From NCBI GenBank assembly GCA_018907035.1, contig JACCIC010000167.1, positions 1,054,001 through 1,118,000 of the forward strand: a stretch of DNA of 64,000 nucleotides, read 5' to 3'. Positions 44,314 to 56,281 of this stretch are shown one piece after another; position 1 is the first letter of the stretch; each line of letters begins with the position of its first letter. The notes below the pieces were generated by a model. The model was given only the letters and a program-made list of their open reading frames with translations. It was not told the DNA's origin and did not search any database. A program made the position numbers and the translations under genes. The stretch comes from Sycobia sp. Sy_11. Taxonomy: Eukaryota; Arthropoda; Insecta; Hymenoptera; Epichrysomallidae.

Positions 44314-45560
44314 CGTTTCCCTTTTCCCCTCGGAATAGCTTACGCGGTAGCGCCAGGATCGTTTTGAAGGGAAAGGGAATTTAAGACAAGATCGGGAAAA
44401 ATCACGTTTTACTCAATTATGTTCAGATATAAAAAATAAGAACAATATATTATAATAAAAAATATAAAAAAATACAACAAAAAATATTACAAAAGTAATA
44501 AATAAGAAAAATCTTTCTGGCTTCGGACCCTCCGATCTGTAACATACTAAACAGAATTTTATGTTAAAGCCTTATACTATACCTTATTATACTATTTTTC
44601 GCACTCTGCTTATTTTATACAATATTTACACTTTTAATTTAAAAAAATACTTGATATACTAATGTGGCGCACTATATATTTATATAAACTTTTACTGGAG
44701 CTGGGGAGAGTTTGGTGGACGAACGAAGCTTGCTGGTCTATAGCGAGTTATTTGATCGTTGCTCGGTACTTGGTACTTCGTGGCTCTGGCTCAACCCGCC
44801 TCGGCCACTGATCACTCAACCCGCCACCAGTTTCTTTTCGCAAGCACTGAAAATACGACAGAGCTCGTGTACCCAGGATCAGGACTTTGTTCGTATCTAG
44901 GAGTGAGACCGTTGGGCTTTAACGAAGCGCCGCGTATCCAAGATCAAGTCTCTTTGCGGGATAGTAAGGCCGCTGGTCTTTCACGTAACCAGGACCAAGT
45001 CTCACCAGAAAAACCAGACGAGTTTTAGTGAAGCCGCTGGTCTTTAATGGAGCAGCACGCAACCAGGATCAAGCTTCATTAGGATTTGGACGGGATAGTA
45101 GAGCCTGCTGGTCTTTAACGGAGCGCTGCGCAACCAGGATCACGACTCTACTATTCAGGTTTTCGGATGGGCAAGAGTCAGGATAGCTCTAGGGAGCTTC
45201 GTTCAGCTGTATCGCCGAGAAAACTGCCATTGAGGTGGAAAACTCGCCCTTTTAAGCATGAAAAATGATTGGATCGGGTTTTTATGCCACCGTTCGACTA
45301 ATTTCGTATCGAGCCACCGAAAATAATAATAATAATTTTACAATATTAAAATAATAATACTCGCATTAAAATTATATTAATTATAAGGCTAATTTGCGAA
45401 TATTCGCTTGAGAATGCTCGTATTCTTATAATCATTTCGGCGTAATTTAGTTCTCTCGAGTATTGATTTGTTACATATAATAATAATAATTATTATTATA
45501 ATAAATAATAATAATAATAATTCTTATACTAATAATTAAGTTGACATTTGCGTCCTTGGC
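44312..45560 (-). repeat. diverged LTR related to LTR-A (LTR-A2)
   Basis: Collinear with the solo LTR-A at 61716: ACGTTTCCCTTTTCCCCTCG and AATAGCTTACGCGGTA at the left end, then a stem-loop array (44904-45154), then a CCCTTTTAAGCATGAAAAAT / CCACCGTTCGACTAATTTCG region matching 62370-62440. The outer (U3) end is not clear. The terminal TGTAAC is lost in the TA tract. No internal region belongs to it here, so it is a solo or truncated LTR. Confidence 0.7.
44904..45154 (-). other. four tandem stem-loops in LTR-A2
   Basis: Four units, each CTGGTCTTT....AACCAGGA-like on the plus strand, with separate outer stems: ATAGTAGAG 45095-45103 with CTCTACTAT 45146-45154 (9 bp perfect); TGAAGC 45029-45034 with GCTTCA 45073-45078; GTAAG 44964-44968 with CTCAC 45001-45005 (one G-T); GAGAC 44905-44909 with GTCTC 44948-44952. 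Apical parts have diverged from LTR-A (for example GGAGCGCTGCG) but keep the closing CTGGT/ACCAG in three units. Confidence 0.75.
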
Positions 45561-45850
45561 GACGCTCGTGTTTTGTTATATATGATGTGGCGTATAATAC
45601 ATTATATGATATAATATGCGATGCATATAATATAATATGTGGCGCTGTTTTTCTTAATTTAATTCGCTCGTATTTAAATGATATATAGTTATTATAATAT
45701 CTTTGATAATAATTATTATTATAAAAAATTAATTTAATTAATACAAATAAACGACAATAATAATTATTATTAGAAAACAATAATTTTTGCTTATATTAAG
45801 TTTTCTGTATTATATGAGACGAATGTTATTTACGATAGAAATGTTTGTAA
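45561..45850. other. AT-rich spacer
   Basis: AT/TAATAA-rich, no gene seen. It may contain the remainder of LTR-A2. Confidence 0.4.
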
Positions 45851-45852
45851 TA

Positions 45853-46712
45853 TTAGGTTGTCAAATATCTCCCTTTCCTTGTTACTTTTCACACAATGCG
45901 TTATAAAAAGTGTTACAGTTGTCATATTTACTTCAAATATGCGCCATTTTGTTCGATAATCTGTTTCTATCTAGACGGCAACTGCATAATATCCCTCACG
46001 TAGAAACCCCTCTCCTTATTTGCGAAGAACTCGTACAGCCACTTTGCACAAGTCTCTTTTGAGTCCAACTTTACACTACCAAGGGCGTTCGACATGGACA
46101 GGAACAGGTGGTAATCACTTGGCGCTATGTCTGGGCTATATGGTGGATGCGATAAAACCTCCCATCCGAACTCCCGTAGCTTCTGACGAGTCATCACGAA
46201 GTGTGTGGTCTGGCGTTGCCCTGGTGGAACACTACACCCTTCTTGTTGACCAAAGCTTTTGGTCGATAGACTGCTTGAAGCGGTCCAGTTCTTTACAGTA
46301 GATGGTAGAATTAAGCGTCTGGCCATATGGGAGTAGCTCATAGTGGATGATTGCCTTTCAATCCCACCAAACACACAGCAAAACCTTCCTGGCCGTCAAT
46401 CCCGGCTTGGCCATTGTTTGGGACGGTCCACCGGGCTTCGACCACGACTGTTTTCGCTTAATATTGTCGTATATGATCCATTTTTCGCCGCCAGTCACTA
46501 TCCGCTTCAAAAATGGGTTGAATTCATTCCGTTTCAGTAGCACATCGCAGGCGTTGATTCGGTCCAGAAGGTTTTTTTTGCGTCAAATCATGCGGCAGCC
46601 AAACATCAAGCTTTTTTGTATCCAGCCTTTTGTAGATGGTTTAACATGCTCTGGTGACTACCTTTCATCTTCGGGGCGATGTCACGAGATACCACATGCC
46701 GGTCTAACTCGA
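45853..46712 (-). mobile_element. mariner, second copy of the family at 198-1391, 5'-truncated
   Basis: Minus-strand element whose 3' terminal repeat TTAGGTTGTCAAATATCTCC (45853-45872, preceded by TA) matches the left terminal repeat of copy 1. It is cut at its 5' side near 46712, inside the DNA-binding domain, where GTGACAATATATAATAATAA begins. Confidence 0.85.
45974..46712 (-). pseudogene. mariner transposase pseudogene (copy 2)
   Basis: Reads on the minus strand from the residues equivalent to ELDRHVVSRDIAPKMK. 46543-46358 carries the first catalytic segment VTGGEKWIIYDNIKRK (Asp replaced by Gly) to LLCVWWD, and a stop follows. 46374-45967 carries the rest, with PSDYHLFLSMSNALG (third Asp); the segment around VPPGQRQTTH where HDNARPH should be is corrupted. 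The C-terminus RDIMQLPSR is intact. About 90% similar to copy 1 by eye. Confidence 0.85.
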
Positions 46713-46997
46713 TAAATTGTGACAATATATAATAATAATAATTATGTTATATACATATATTATTGTAATGGTATAAATTCTCTTTCTGAAAAAAGAACGT
46801 TTGATGTTTATATAGGTACAGCACGTATTAGTGGATTCGTAAAAGTCATAAATTCTCTATTATCTTTGAAATTTGATCCTTTGAAGAAACACGCACGGTT
46901 CGTCAGCGCAACTACGCCTTTCTCAATATCAGTGCAGCAATAGAATCAAAGATCGTAAAGAAAAATTTAATTTTTATATTTTATTTTTTGAAACGTT

Positions 46998-48290
46998 ATG
47001 GCGCTGAATTCACTTAAACGACTGATCGCAATGCAAGCTGCTTGACTCGTAAAAGTCGAACTTGTAAATATTTCAGTTAGAAATAGTAACACGCTAAACA
47101 AAGTTATTGTTCAAGCTCGTATAGATGAGGTTAATCAAATTTGGTCCGAGGTTCGCAGCATGCATTTAGAAATTACAGCGCGTGATGATGCTCAGCAAGA
47201 TGCCTATGTGATTAACAATGCATTTATAAACATGAGGTCAAATTGGGAAAAAAACCCTCGATTTTCTTTTATCGACGCTTGCGGAATCGGATCAGAGCAC
47301 AATAGTAAATAATACTATTTCTTGTAATGAAAATATAAGGAGTGGAATAGTTTTGCGGATTTATTCAAGGCGCCTGTGCATAATGCACCACCTGTTCCGG
47401 ACGCGACTAAGTTACAGTACTTAAAATCTTGTTTAAAAGAGCCTGCTTCAGATCTAGTGAAGGATATTCCAATTACAAGCGTGAATTATGCTTCAACGTG
47501 GAAAGCATTAGAAGCACGTTATAATAAACCGCGATTCACAGTGAGTACATATATTAATGCATTATTAAATATTCCCGTATTAACGAAAGGCACGGCTAAA
47601 GCATTAAATTCATTTGCTAATGAGGCACAAAGAATTTATCGTTCCCTCCGAAATATGAAGTTGCCAGTGGGTACGTGGGATATATGGTTTATAGAAATTC
47701 TGAGCAGTCGCCTAGACGGAAAGTCGCGAATGTAAACGATGCGAAAGTAAGCGCTAAAGATTATGAGAGATGTGAAGAATTGGGTATAGGCTCGGAAGTG
47801 CTTTCATAATTACCAACTTTTGCTGATTTTACACAATTTCTTGAAACTCACACTCAGGCTTATAGTGTCATATATATTGCAAAGGCTAGCCTGAGTAAAG
47901 CTAGTTCTAGTTCGAATAAAATATTAATAGAGCAACGCAATATTCACCATGCGAGCACTACCCCATTAGGACATTCATCTTCGCTGAAATGTGCGTTATT
48001 TGGAGAGAATAACTCGAAATCATCTCGGAAAGACGCGATGAAATTAGACGATTACATCTATGCTACAATTGTTTAGGGCGACATTTGCAGCGAGAATGTA
48101 AATCACAGAGCAGTTGTCAGAGCTGTAAAGGTAAACATCATACGATGCTACATAATGATGTGCAAATACGAACTATGCGCAATACTAATCAAGCGATAAA
48201 GTCGAGTGAAATTAACACAGAAACCTCTAGTGTCTCTGAACATGCAGTAAAGTTATTAACGGCATGTGTAATGTGTATCGCGCAGTAATT
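46998..48290 (+). pseudogene. BEL/Pao gag pseudogene
   Basis: ATG 46998 is followed by MALNSLKRLIAMQAA and TGA. Sequence continues as VIVQARIDEVNQIWSEVRSM. After a further break, the open part 47376-47735 has the family's conserved KLQYLKSCLKEPASDLVKDI and KALEARYNKPR segments (DUF1759 type). The nucleocapsid end has CYNCLGRHLQREC (48066-48105) and CQSCKGKHHTMLH (48117-48155), the two knuckles usual for BEL. Confidence 0.8.
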
Positions 48291-48800
48291 TACGTGTAAT
48301 TCTCGCGATTGCTCGAGTTAAGATCGTTGGTCCTGGCGGAATTTCTACAATTGTCCGTGCGCTCCTAGATCAAGGCTCGGAGGCAACTTTTGTATCTGAG
48401 TCCGTTGCGCAACTACTTTAACTACCAAGAGTATCGGTTCAAGTCTTAATGTTTGGTCGGGGGAAGACCACTGGAAAGGCTCGCACATCAACTCAGTTTC
48501 GATTATGCTCATTACTTGACCCTAATTTTTGTCTTCAAACAGATGCTCTTTTACACCCGCGTTTGACGTCAAAATTGCCTGCTAGGGAAGCACTAAATAT
48601 GAGCCTCTCGCAATTTACAAATATTACTTTGGTAGATCTATGTTTTAATATACCGAATACCGTCGATTTAATTATTGGACCCAATATATATGGAAAACTT
48701 TTAAAGCCCGGTTTGAAAAAAATCTCCCCTTCGCAGATAATAGCTAAGAATACGATATTTGGCTGGATCTTCTCTGGTGTAAGTCAGACTTCATAGCGGG
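48291..48800 (+). pseudogene. BEL/Pao aspartic protease pseudogene
   Basis: VRALLDQGSEATFVSESVAQ (about 48355-48415) is the active-site region in the DQGS form usual for BEL/Pao (DUF1758 type). TAA follows at about 48420. The open stretch 48449-48796 has TVDLIIGPNIYGKLL (second strand motif, about 48660-48705) and IAKNTIFGWIFSG. Confidence 0.75.
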
Positions 48801-49620
48801 CGGCGATTTTCCCTTCAAGTTCCTTACAATCTTTTCATTGTTTTATCGATGAAAAATTGCAGGATTGTTTGCAAAATTTTTGGTTGCTGGAAGAGCTTCG
48901 TCCTCTTAAAGTTTCTGTAAGTCCAAAGGCCGAGATCCGCGAATTTGCCATTAAAGAAAAAAACTCCCCATGTAGCCAATGAAGCGTGAAGAATGGCAAT
49001 ATCTTCACTAGCGAGTCTGCATAGTCGTTTTGAGCGCGGACTTCAATTTTCCAAAGCTTATAAGGAGTTTATGGACACTTACGCTAATTTAAGACATATG
49101 ACGCGTGTGCCTGCTACCGAGATTAATAATTCGTCTACTTGGTATTTACCATAACACACTGTAATACAATCATCTCCGTCAAATTGGAAATTACGTATAG
49201 TTTTTGACTCGTCTCGACATACACGAGAGAAAATTTGTCTAAATAATTTTTTATTGTCGGGCCCAGCATTACAAAATCATCTTTCTTTGTTCTTATGAAA
49301 TTGGAGAAGATATCGGTTTGTTTTCACGGCCGACATTGTTAAAATGTTAGACAAATTCGTGTCGCGCCTATAAACCAAGATTTGCAAAGAATTGTTTGGT
49401 CCCCAACCCCGAATGAACCGCCGCTCGATTATCGTTTGACTAAAGTGACCTACGGAACTACGCATGCACCGATCTTAGCTATATGTACACTGTTACAGCT
49501 GACTGATGATGAAATATCTCGCTTCCCGCTCGGAGCTTTATGTTTAACACATAATACTTACGTAGATGATACCTTTTCGGGATCAAATGATCTTTCTCGT
49601 GCAATTGAAAAATTCTAAAT
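48801..49620 (+). pseudogene. BEL/Pao reverse transcriptase relic
   Basis: Scattered motifs FIDEKLQDCLQNFWLLEELR (48845-48905), MTRVPATEINNSSTWYLP, LRIVFDSSRHT (first Asp, about 49192-49225), RIVWSPTPNEPPLDYRLTKV, and YVDDTFSGSND (catalytic Asp pair, about 49559-49592). Several frames and stops; part of the fingers is missing. Confidence 0.75.
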
Positions 49621-49799
49621 CTAGACAAATTCTAAATCTAGCGGGAATTGTTTGAATAAAAGGGCCGCGAATCATACTGAGTTATTACCTGAAAGTATCC
49701 GAAAGGGCGAGGGAAGTACGATTAAAGAAATCGAAAGCGGTAGTAACATACAAATGTTCGATATTAATTAGGATCCAAAGCGTAATGTATTTAGCTTTA

Positions 49800-50517
49800 A
49801 CTCGTTCAGGCCGTCGTCACAAACGGAGTGTTGACCAAGCAATCCATACTATCAATTATATCACACTTATTTGACCCATTGGGGTGGCTTTCGCCAGTTA
49901 GGGCAAAAATTTTCATGCAGGATCTGTGGATCCTCAAATATAAAGGGGACTCCCTATTGCCAACAGAAATAAGAGATCGATGGCTGAAGTATCGCGACTT
50001 GCTTGCGTCTCTTCCCAAATTGTCGATAGATCGTTGGCTGGGCGTGTTAAATGTTGATACATCATGCCAGCTTCATGGATTTGCAGATGCATCGTCGCGT
50101 GCCTATGCGGCGGTCATTTATCTTCAGGTTAATAAGGGGAATGATTTATTTCAGATTTAACTTTTAACCGCCAAAACAAGGATAGTACCAGTGCAAACTG
50201 AAAGCATATCTAATCTTGAATTATGCGGAGCAATCCTGCTAGTTATGCTTGTGAATCACATTTGTAAATTAGATTTTTTTCGTAATTTAGAAATGTATAT
50301 GTGGTCGGACAGCCAAATTGTTTTGACATGGTTACATAAACATGCTTGCTCGTGGAAGACGTTTATAGCTAATCGCGTCTCATTCATACAGACGGAGCTG
50401 CCCTCTGCTGTATGGTCCCATATTTCTACAAAAGATAATCGCGCTGATATAGCTACGCGAGGTTTTAATTCCACCGATTTAAAGTCTTCAAATCTATGGT
50501 GGTATAATCCATCTTAG
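49800..50517 (+). pseudogene. BEL/Pao Pao-domain and RNase H relic
   Basis: 49828-50160 is the Pao-peptidase-like region (Pfam A17 type): ILSIISHLFDPLGWLSPVRA and CQLHGFADASSRAYAAVIYL. The latter is also the first RNase H strand. TAA at about 50158 separates it from 50191-50517 with NLELCGAILLVMLVNHI, WSDSQIVLTWLHKH and NRADIATRG (RNase H motifs). Confidence 0.75.
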
Positions 50518-50824
50518 CTTTCATTATCGAAAGAAAATTGACTACGCCCTTTAGGAAAAATGCGGGTTTTACATGCGCAGTTTGCTGCATCGGAGTCAGA
50601 AATCATTATTAGGTTTTCGAGTCTAACTAGACTCATTCGTGTGGTTAGCTATTGCCTGCGACCACTGTCGAACTTGTGAAGGCGAAAGAGTGGGTTGCTT
50701 CCACTAACCATCGCTTTAACTACTGCCGAGCTAGTTACAGCACACGCAGTAGTCATACGGCTGGCTCAGAAGCACGCATTCAGCTAAGAAATAAATTTGT
50801 TGCAAAATGGGAAACCTCTGGCTA

Positions 50825-52015
50825 AGTATTGAATTTAAATCCAATGGTAGGTAAATATGACGAAAGTTTACGCATGGGGTCACCTTACACTATCGAATTT
50901 ATCACGAGAACAAAAGCACCCACCAATTTTGCCTCAATGTTCGTCACTCAGTCGATTATTTGTAGAATACGCGCATCGTGCCACGCTTCATGGTGGGCCT
51001 ATCCTAACATCAAACGTACTTTTACAGTGTGTATGGATTAATAGATGTAAAAAATTATTAAATAATATAATTCATAAGTATGTGAGATGTCAACGTGTTA
51101 AGCCACAGCTGGCCCATTAGCTAATGGGTGATCTACCAACTAGAATCACACCGGCTCGCCCTATATTATCCGAATGTCTAAGGGACGCGGAGTTCGCTGT
51201 TACAAGGGTTACATTGCCCTTTTTATCTGTTTTGCTACTAGGGCCATCCATCTCGAACTAGTTAGCGATCTCTCCATGGCTTCTTTTATTTTAGCGTATC
51301 GCAGATTTGTTAGTCGACGAGGAATATGCAAAATCAAACTTTTACCAAGAAATATCCGAAAGTCTTGCAAACGACGGCACTTCGTGGATATTTATTCCCC
51401 CTACAACGCCGCATTACAGTGGCTTATGGAAAGTGGGAGTAAAATCCACAAAATATCATTTAAAACGTGCTTTTAATGAACTCTCTTTAACATACGAGGA
51501 GTTTTCAACAGTTCTAACTGAATTAAAGGCTTGCTTGAACTCGCGTCCGCTGAGTCCTCTTTCAAACGATGTGGAAGACCTCAACGGTCTAACACCGGCG
51601 CATTTTCTTATTGGAGCTACTTCCGGTCTAGTTCCCGATGAAGAGCCACCTTTAGTGCCAGAAGGAAGACTTAAACAATACGAACTAATGCAGCATATAA
51701 GAAACCAATTTTGGAAAAGGTGGACCAAAGAATATCTGTGTCATTTGCAAGATAAATCAGAATAACGTGATGCTTCTCAAACTTTTAAAATTGGTGAACT
51801 TGTTTCGATCCGCGATGACCGCTATCCTCCTACAAAGTGGCCATTAGGGCGAATTATTGACGTCCATCCTGGATCTTATCGACTTGTTAAGGTAATTACA
51901 ATAAAAACATCAACCAGAGTGTTCAAGCGGCATATAACACGAGTATGCACTCTGCAAATACCGAGTATCCGACCTGTATACACACACACAGACCGCCACG
52001 ACCCTGCACCATAGA
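50825..52015 (+). pseudogene. BEL/Pao integrase and C-terminal domain relic
   Basis: The zinc region survives as YAHRATLHGGPILTSNVLLQ...KYVRCQRVKPQ (50955-51115). YIALFICFATRAIHLELVSD belongs to the catalytic core (51205-51265), but the SDNGTNF block is missing by deletion. In 51307-51765, TTPHYSGLWKVGVKSTKYHL has Lys where the catalytic Glu normally stands. ACLNSRPLSPLSNDVEDLNG and LTPAHFLIGA follow. After TAA near 51765, FKIGELVSIRDDRYPPTKWP (51783-51842) is the DUF5641-like tail. Confidence 0.8.
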
Positions 52016-52390
52016 CGCAGGGATGTATCAAGAAGGGGCGAATAACCCAAAAAAATTTTTGTCGAAAATTTTTTTTTGTTTTTTGAGTTAAAAGTAAAAA
52101 ATAAAAATAAAGTTTCAAAATAAAAAATTTATTAATCAACCCAAAAATAAAAATCCTTTTTTTTTGACAATTGTTTTTTGTCATAAGTTAAAGAATTTTG
52201 AATGTTCGTACCGGAAAATATAAAAATCGATTTTTTTGTACATTCAATTTCTTTTTTTGGGTAGAATATATATTTTTCTTTTTATTTTACCATTCTTTTT
52301 AATTTAAAATTAAATTAAAAATTGTACTTATGTCGACTGTTTTAAATTAAATTAATAAAGATTTTTATCGGTCTTATAGTATTTATTAGA
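52016..52390. other. AT-rich spacer
   Basis: T/A homopolymer-rich, no gene seen. Confidence 0.5.
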
Positions 52391-52654
52391 TCATATATTA
52401 GTTAAAATAATGACAGTCAGACTGTCCTTGTTTATGATCGCCCCCGCAGAATCTGAAATAAAACTTACTACTACAATAAATTATACCAGAAAATTAAAAA
52501 TAAAATAAAATTATTAATAAAACAAAAATAAAAACAAAAATACAATAATAAGGAAAATAACAATAAAAAATAATAAAAGTACTTATTCTATGTTATTAAA
52601 GGACAACTAGACTGCCCCCACCACCTTAAATTTAGGATCACCTTCTTGTCCGAC

Positions 52655-52682
52655 GTTTGGAACCGCTACGGTTCATCCTGAG
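52655..52682 (-). ncRNA. degenerate hammerhead-like core (element B terminus)
   Basis: On the minus strand CTCAGGA-T-GAACCG-TAG-CGGTTC-CAAAC, with a perfect 6-bp GAACCG/CGGTTC stem II. The core boxes deviate from CTGANGA and GAAAC by one base each. It occupies the same place as the better motif in element A. Confidence 0.4.
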
Positions 52683-53029
52683 GAACTAAACTAAAATGAA
52701 AAACCCAGTATGCTACTTTATATACTCCATTCCCACTCTAAATTTATTAGTATAACATTTATAAGACCCTCCTTTTTTCCTTCAACTTAAATGCGAAGTA
52801 CAAATTCTATATTAATAAGGAATGATAAGTGTTGTCCAATTTACTCGACTCTAACATTAAATTTACATTATTGGGATTTTTCAAAATATGAATATTTTTA
52901 AGAGTTTCATTTTTATATTTATTCTTAATACCATGTTCTAAAATATTTACATTTTCAAAATCGGAAGAATGTGACAAGTTTAAATTGTTCTTTTAGCCCG
53001 GATGTACCATTCATGCTTCGTAAGCTATA

Positions 53030-53400
53030 TTAATGTTCATATATTTTTTGTTTTAGGTACCTTCCTGTTTGTCCGATATAATATTTGTCATAATCTTTAC
53101 AATTGATTTTATATACGACTCCTGTTTTCAAACCTTTATCATCCTTATCTTTACAATTATTAAATAGCTTTCTAATAATATTATTGTTTCTAAAGTAAAC
53201 TTGAATCTTATGTTTTTTTAAATTCACTTCTAATTCTTTCGGATAATCCTCTTACATATGGTAATACCACGATTTGATTATTATTATCCCTCTTTTCCAT
53301 ATTACGTTCTCTAGTGCTATTATAAATTTAATCCACTTTCTCTGCAATCATTTTATCCATAAAGTCTATTGGATAATCATTGTTAATGAATATCTCTTTA
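53030..53400 (-). pseudogene. Penelope-like element B: GIY-YIG part
   Basis: 53227-53030 reads NLKKHKIQVYFRNNNIIRKL, CKDKDDKGLKTGVVYKINCK and DKYYIGQTGRYLKQKIYEH. A linker with ILPYVRGLS-like sequence is at about 53240-53280 in another frame. The frame stops after YEH, and the segment to 52840 is shifted. Confidence 0.8.
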
Positions 53401-53499
53401 ACTAATTTTAAATTATCTTTTCTATAATCTCTGTGTGATAACTTGATTGCTCTGTCGATGACTCCCTTTACAGTACTTATCTTGTTTCCGAATAGATGG

Positions 53500-54480
53500 T
53501 AGGAGTTAAAATTTAACTACCTACCTAATCATGTACGTTTTCTGTACCAATTTAATATCATTCTGTTATCACTAACTCTAATAACATTGATATCCAAAAA
53601 ACTTAATTTATTATTTGATTCTAATTCCTTTGTATATTTAATTCTATCATGAATGGAATTAAAAACATCCACCATTTCGTTTACACACCTTTTTGGTACA
53701 ATTGTAAGGATGTCATCGACATATCTTTTATAGATAATTGGTTCAAAATTCAATTTATTTAATGCAATATTTCCTAATTTTTCGATTACTAAATTAGCAA
53801 TCACCGGTGATAAAAGTGATCCCATTAGACAGCCATATTTTTGTTCATAAAAATTATTTTGAAAAGAAAAAATTGTGTTATTGAAAACCAAATTCACTGC
53901 CTTTATAAATTCATCTTTTATTAATTTTGTGTGTATGTTAATTTCTGCCCATTTTTCTTCTATAATTTGTTTAAATAAATCTAATGGTGTATTTGTAAAT
54001 AAAGAAACTACATCGAATGAAATTATCTTATAATTATTCGGAATATTAATATCTTTGACTGCTTCATAAAAACTCCAACTATCTTTAACATAAGAGTTGG
54101 TTTTTCCAACGATCTTAATTAATATATTTGATCAAGATTTTGCAATATTATATGTTGAAAAATTAATTGACGATATTATTATTCTATAGGTCAATTGCTC
54201 TTTGTAAATTTTGGGCACCCCATAACATTTGGCTATTGTTCCATTTTCGCATTTAAAGTGTTTAAAAGTAATTTCATTAATGTAACATAGATTTTTCTAT
54301 TCTTTTATTATTTCTTTCAATTTATTTTATAGCCTATTAATATGAGGATTCTCAACTTTTTTGTAAATTGTGATCCTCTAACATCATTGTAATTGTTTGA
54401 ATATATTCTTTCTTGTCAGAAGCTATTGTTACATTTCCTTTATGTGCATTCTGGAATATAATATTTGTGTTCTCTTTTAA
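53500..54480 (-). pseudogene. Penelope-like element B: reverse transcriptase
   Basis: Open segment 53897-53529: NLVFNNTIFSFQNNFYEQKY, GCLMGSLLSPVIANLVIEKL and YKRYVDDILTIVPKRCVNEM with the catalytic YVDD intact (about 53715). Upstream in shifted frames are IISFDVVSLFTNTPLDLFKQ (first Asp, about 53975-54030), KCYGVPKIHK (about 54195-54235), and the N-terminal NAHKGNVTIASDKKEYIQTI (about 54400-54460). Confidence 0.85.
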
Positions 54481-54483
54481 GAG

Positions 54484-55092
54484 ATATTTAAGAGACGAGC
54501 CTACGTTTTGGGCCCCTTGTCACCCTCGGTACCAAGGGCCTGGAAGGGGGGCATCTCATGGATCAACGAGATGTGATCAGCTCGCCCGTTATTATACCGC
54601 GATCGATACTAACAAGTACCTTGGTCCAGCGCACGGAAATGGGTAAGACCATGTGCCAATGGAAAATCCGCTTAAATGGCACCAAGGGATAGACATAGAG
54701 GAGTTCCTTCAGAGAATTGCGGAGTGCCGCAAGTTGACGCCGCTCACAGACGAAGACATGCTCAATGCCATGACAGAACTCTTCGACGGCGTCGCCTTAC
54801 ACTGGTACCGCCTGTTCCGGAAAGATTGGAACACATGGCAAGGGTTCTGCTATGCAGCCAAAGCTGCTACGGCGTCGACCGACGCTTCCAAACCGAACTG
54901 ATTAGCGAAGCATAGCGGTGCATACAAGACAAACGTGAACCAACACGTGATTACGTTTTCCACTTGTTGATGATCAAGAGTAGCTTCGAAGAGTGATGGT
55001 CGGAGGACAATCAGCTCCTCCTCATCTACAGGAATCTACTCCCGGAAATACAGAAATTAGTTCAGCGTAATACAAAAGCAGGATTTGCATTA
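54484..55092 (+). pseudogene. Ty3/gypsy gag relic
   Basis: Capsid-type Gag sequence in two interleaved frames: PMENPLKWHQGIDIEEFLQR, LTDEDMLNAMTELFDGVALH and WYRLFRKDWNTWQGFCYAAK (54653-54870), then in the shifted frame YGVDRRFQTELISEA, KREPTRDYVFHLLMIKSSFE and LIYRNLLPEIQKLVQRN (to about 55070). No zinc knuckle is attached. Similarity in style suggests it belongs with the pol relic from 56.2 kb, separated by 1.1 kb of AT-rich sequence. Confidence 0.7.
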
Positions 55093-56200
55093 TTAATATC
55101 AACGATAATTAAACAATTTCTTCATGAACTATTAAATAATAAATACAAAATAAAAAGGGAATAGAGAAAACAAATCAAGAGTAATTGAACATTAACAAAG
55201 TTTTCAACATCAAATAAATTACTAACTAATTAACTTCAACAACGCCAAGAATAATAAATATAAATTAGTAAAAAACATTATATACAAAGTAATTTTAAAA
55301 CAATAAATAGTGAAAGATTATTTTTAATTATTAAATACATACTCACCTAAATATTACCTCTAGTAATGAAAAATTATGCGTAAGCATCGTATATGAAAGA
55401 ATCGTATAATTAAACAGGTACAGCTAAATCACTCTGTACATAAAATTTCAAGAAATCGTCACACAAGACAAATATATAATAACAAAAGTAAGAAAAACAT
55501 ACGTTATAATCTGTTCACAACAATAAATATTCACCAGCAGCTGTTTATACAAATACCATAGAGATTCTTTTTTTATACCAATAATAAAAGCAATAGAAAC
55601 TGTTATAATATAGACTTGAAAAATAGTAACATCTTAAAGCAAACGATTTTATTTTCAACCAATACACGTTTTAATTTATACAAAAGTAGTTGTATAGGAA
55701 TAACTATACCACTACTGTTAATAAGTAATATAAATTAATAATTAATTAATATAATTATAATTAATTATTGTTAACAGATAATATAAATTACATCAGATGA
55801 AATACTGGTAAAGGACAAACCTTATTCTTTTTATTAAAGGAAAGAGCAGCCGGACTGATACACTACTATAACAAAATATACTGGGAATACGAAACGCACC
55901 AATCATACAGAATAAATAAACAATAGTACGACTCTTGTTCATAAACAATATAAGAAAAAATTGAATAATTAGATAATATATACAGAAAAAAATAATACAT
56001 ACCACAAATAAATACAGGAGACGTACGCAGAGTCGATACTACCAATAAGCATCGCAAATAATATAAATATTAATAGTAATAATAATATCACCTCAATAAC
56101 AAATATTTGACAATACACTTGAATTGTGAGTTGATGCTGAATAAAGACATCGACACAGTATTCAGCACTGACGATTACCACATAATATCATAAACTCTTT
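55093..56200. other. AT-rich insertion or spacer
   Basis: No coding-like sequence; AT-rich with palindromic TTAATTAATTAAT-type words near 55735-55770. It separates two parts of what may be one gypsy element. Confidence 0.45.
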
Positions 56201-56281
56201 TCTTCGGTGTCTCATTTATCACTGTCTGAGTATTTCATCACCACATCAACATATGAGGAAACTAGACGTGTGAACATAGAA

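Larger units (their letters stand above)
46998..52015 (+). mobile_element. BEL/Pao retrotransposon relic (internal region)
   Basis: Gag, protease, RT, Pao-type domain, RNase H, integrase and the C-terminal DUF5641-like region follow one another in the BEL/Pao order over 5 kb, with many stops. I do not find flanking LTRs. AGAAGGGGCGAA at 52033-52044 could be the polypurine tract. Confidence 0.85.
52405..54480 (-). mobile_element. Penelope-like element B
   Basis: Minus-strand element containing most of the RT, the GIY-YIG domain and the 3' terminus ending TAATGACAGTCAGACTGTCC (52409-52428). Its upstream end (about 54480) abuts gypsy gag sequence, so it is truncated or inserted there. This is the longest Penelope-like copy here. 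Frame breaks every few hundred bases. Confidence 0.85.
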
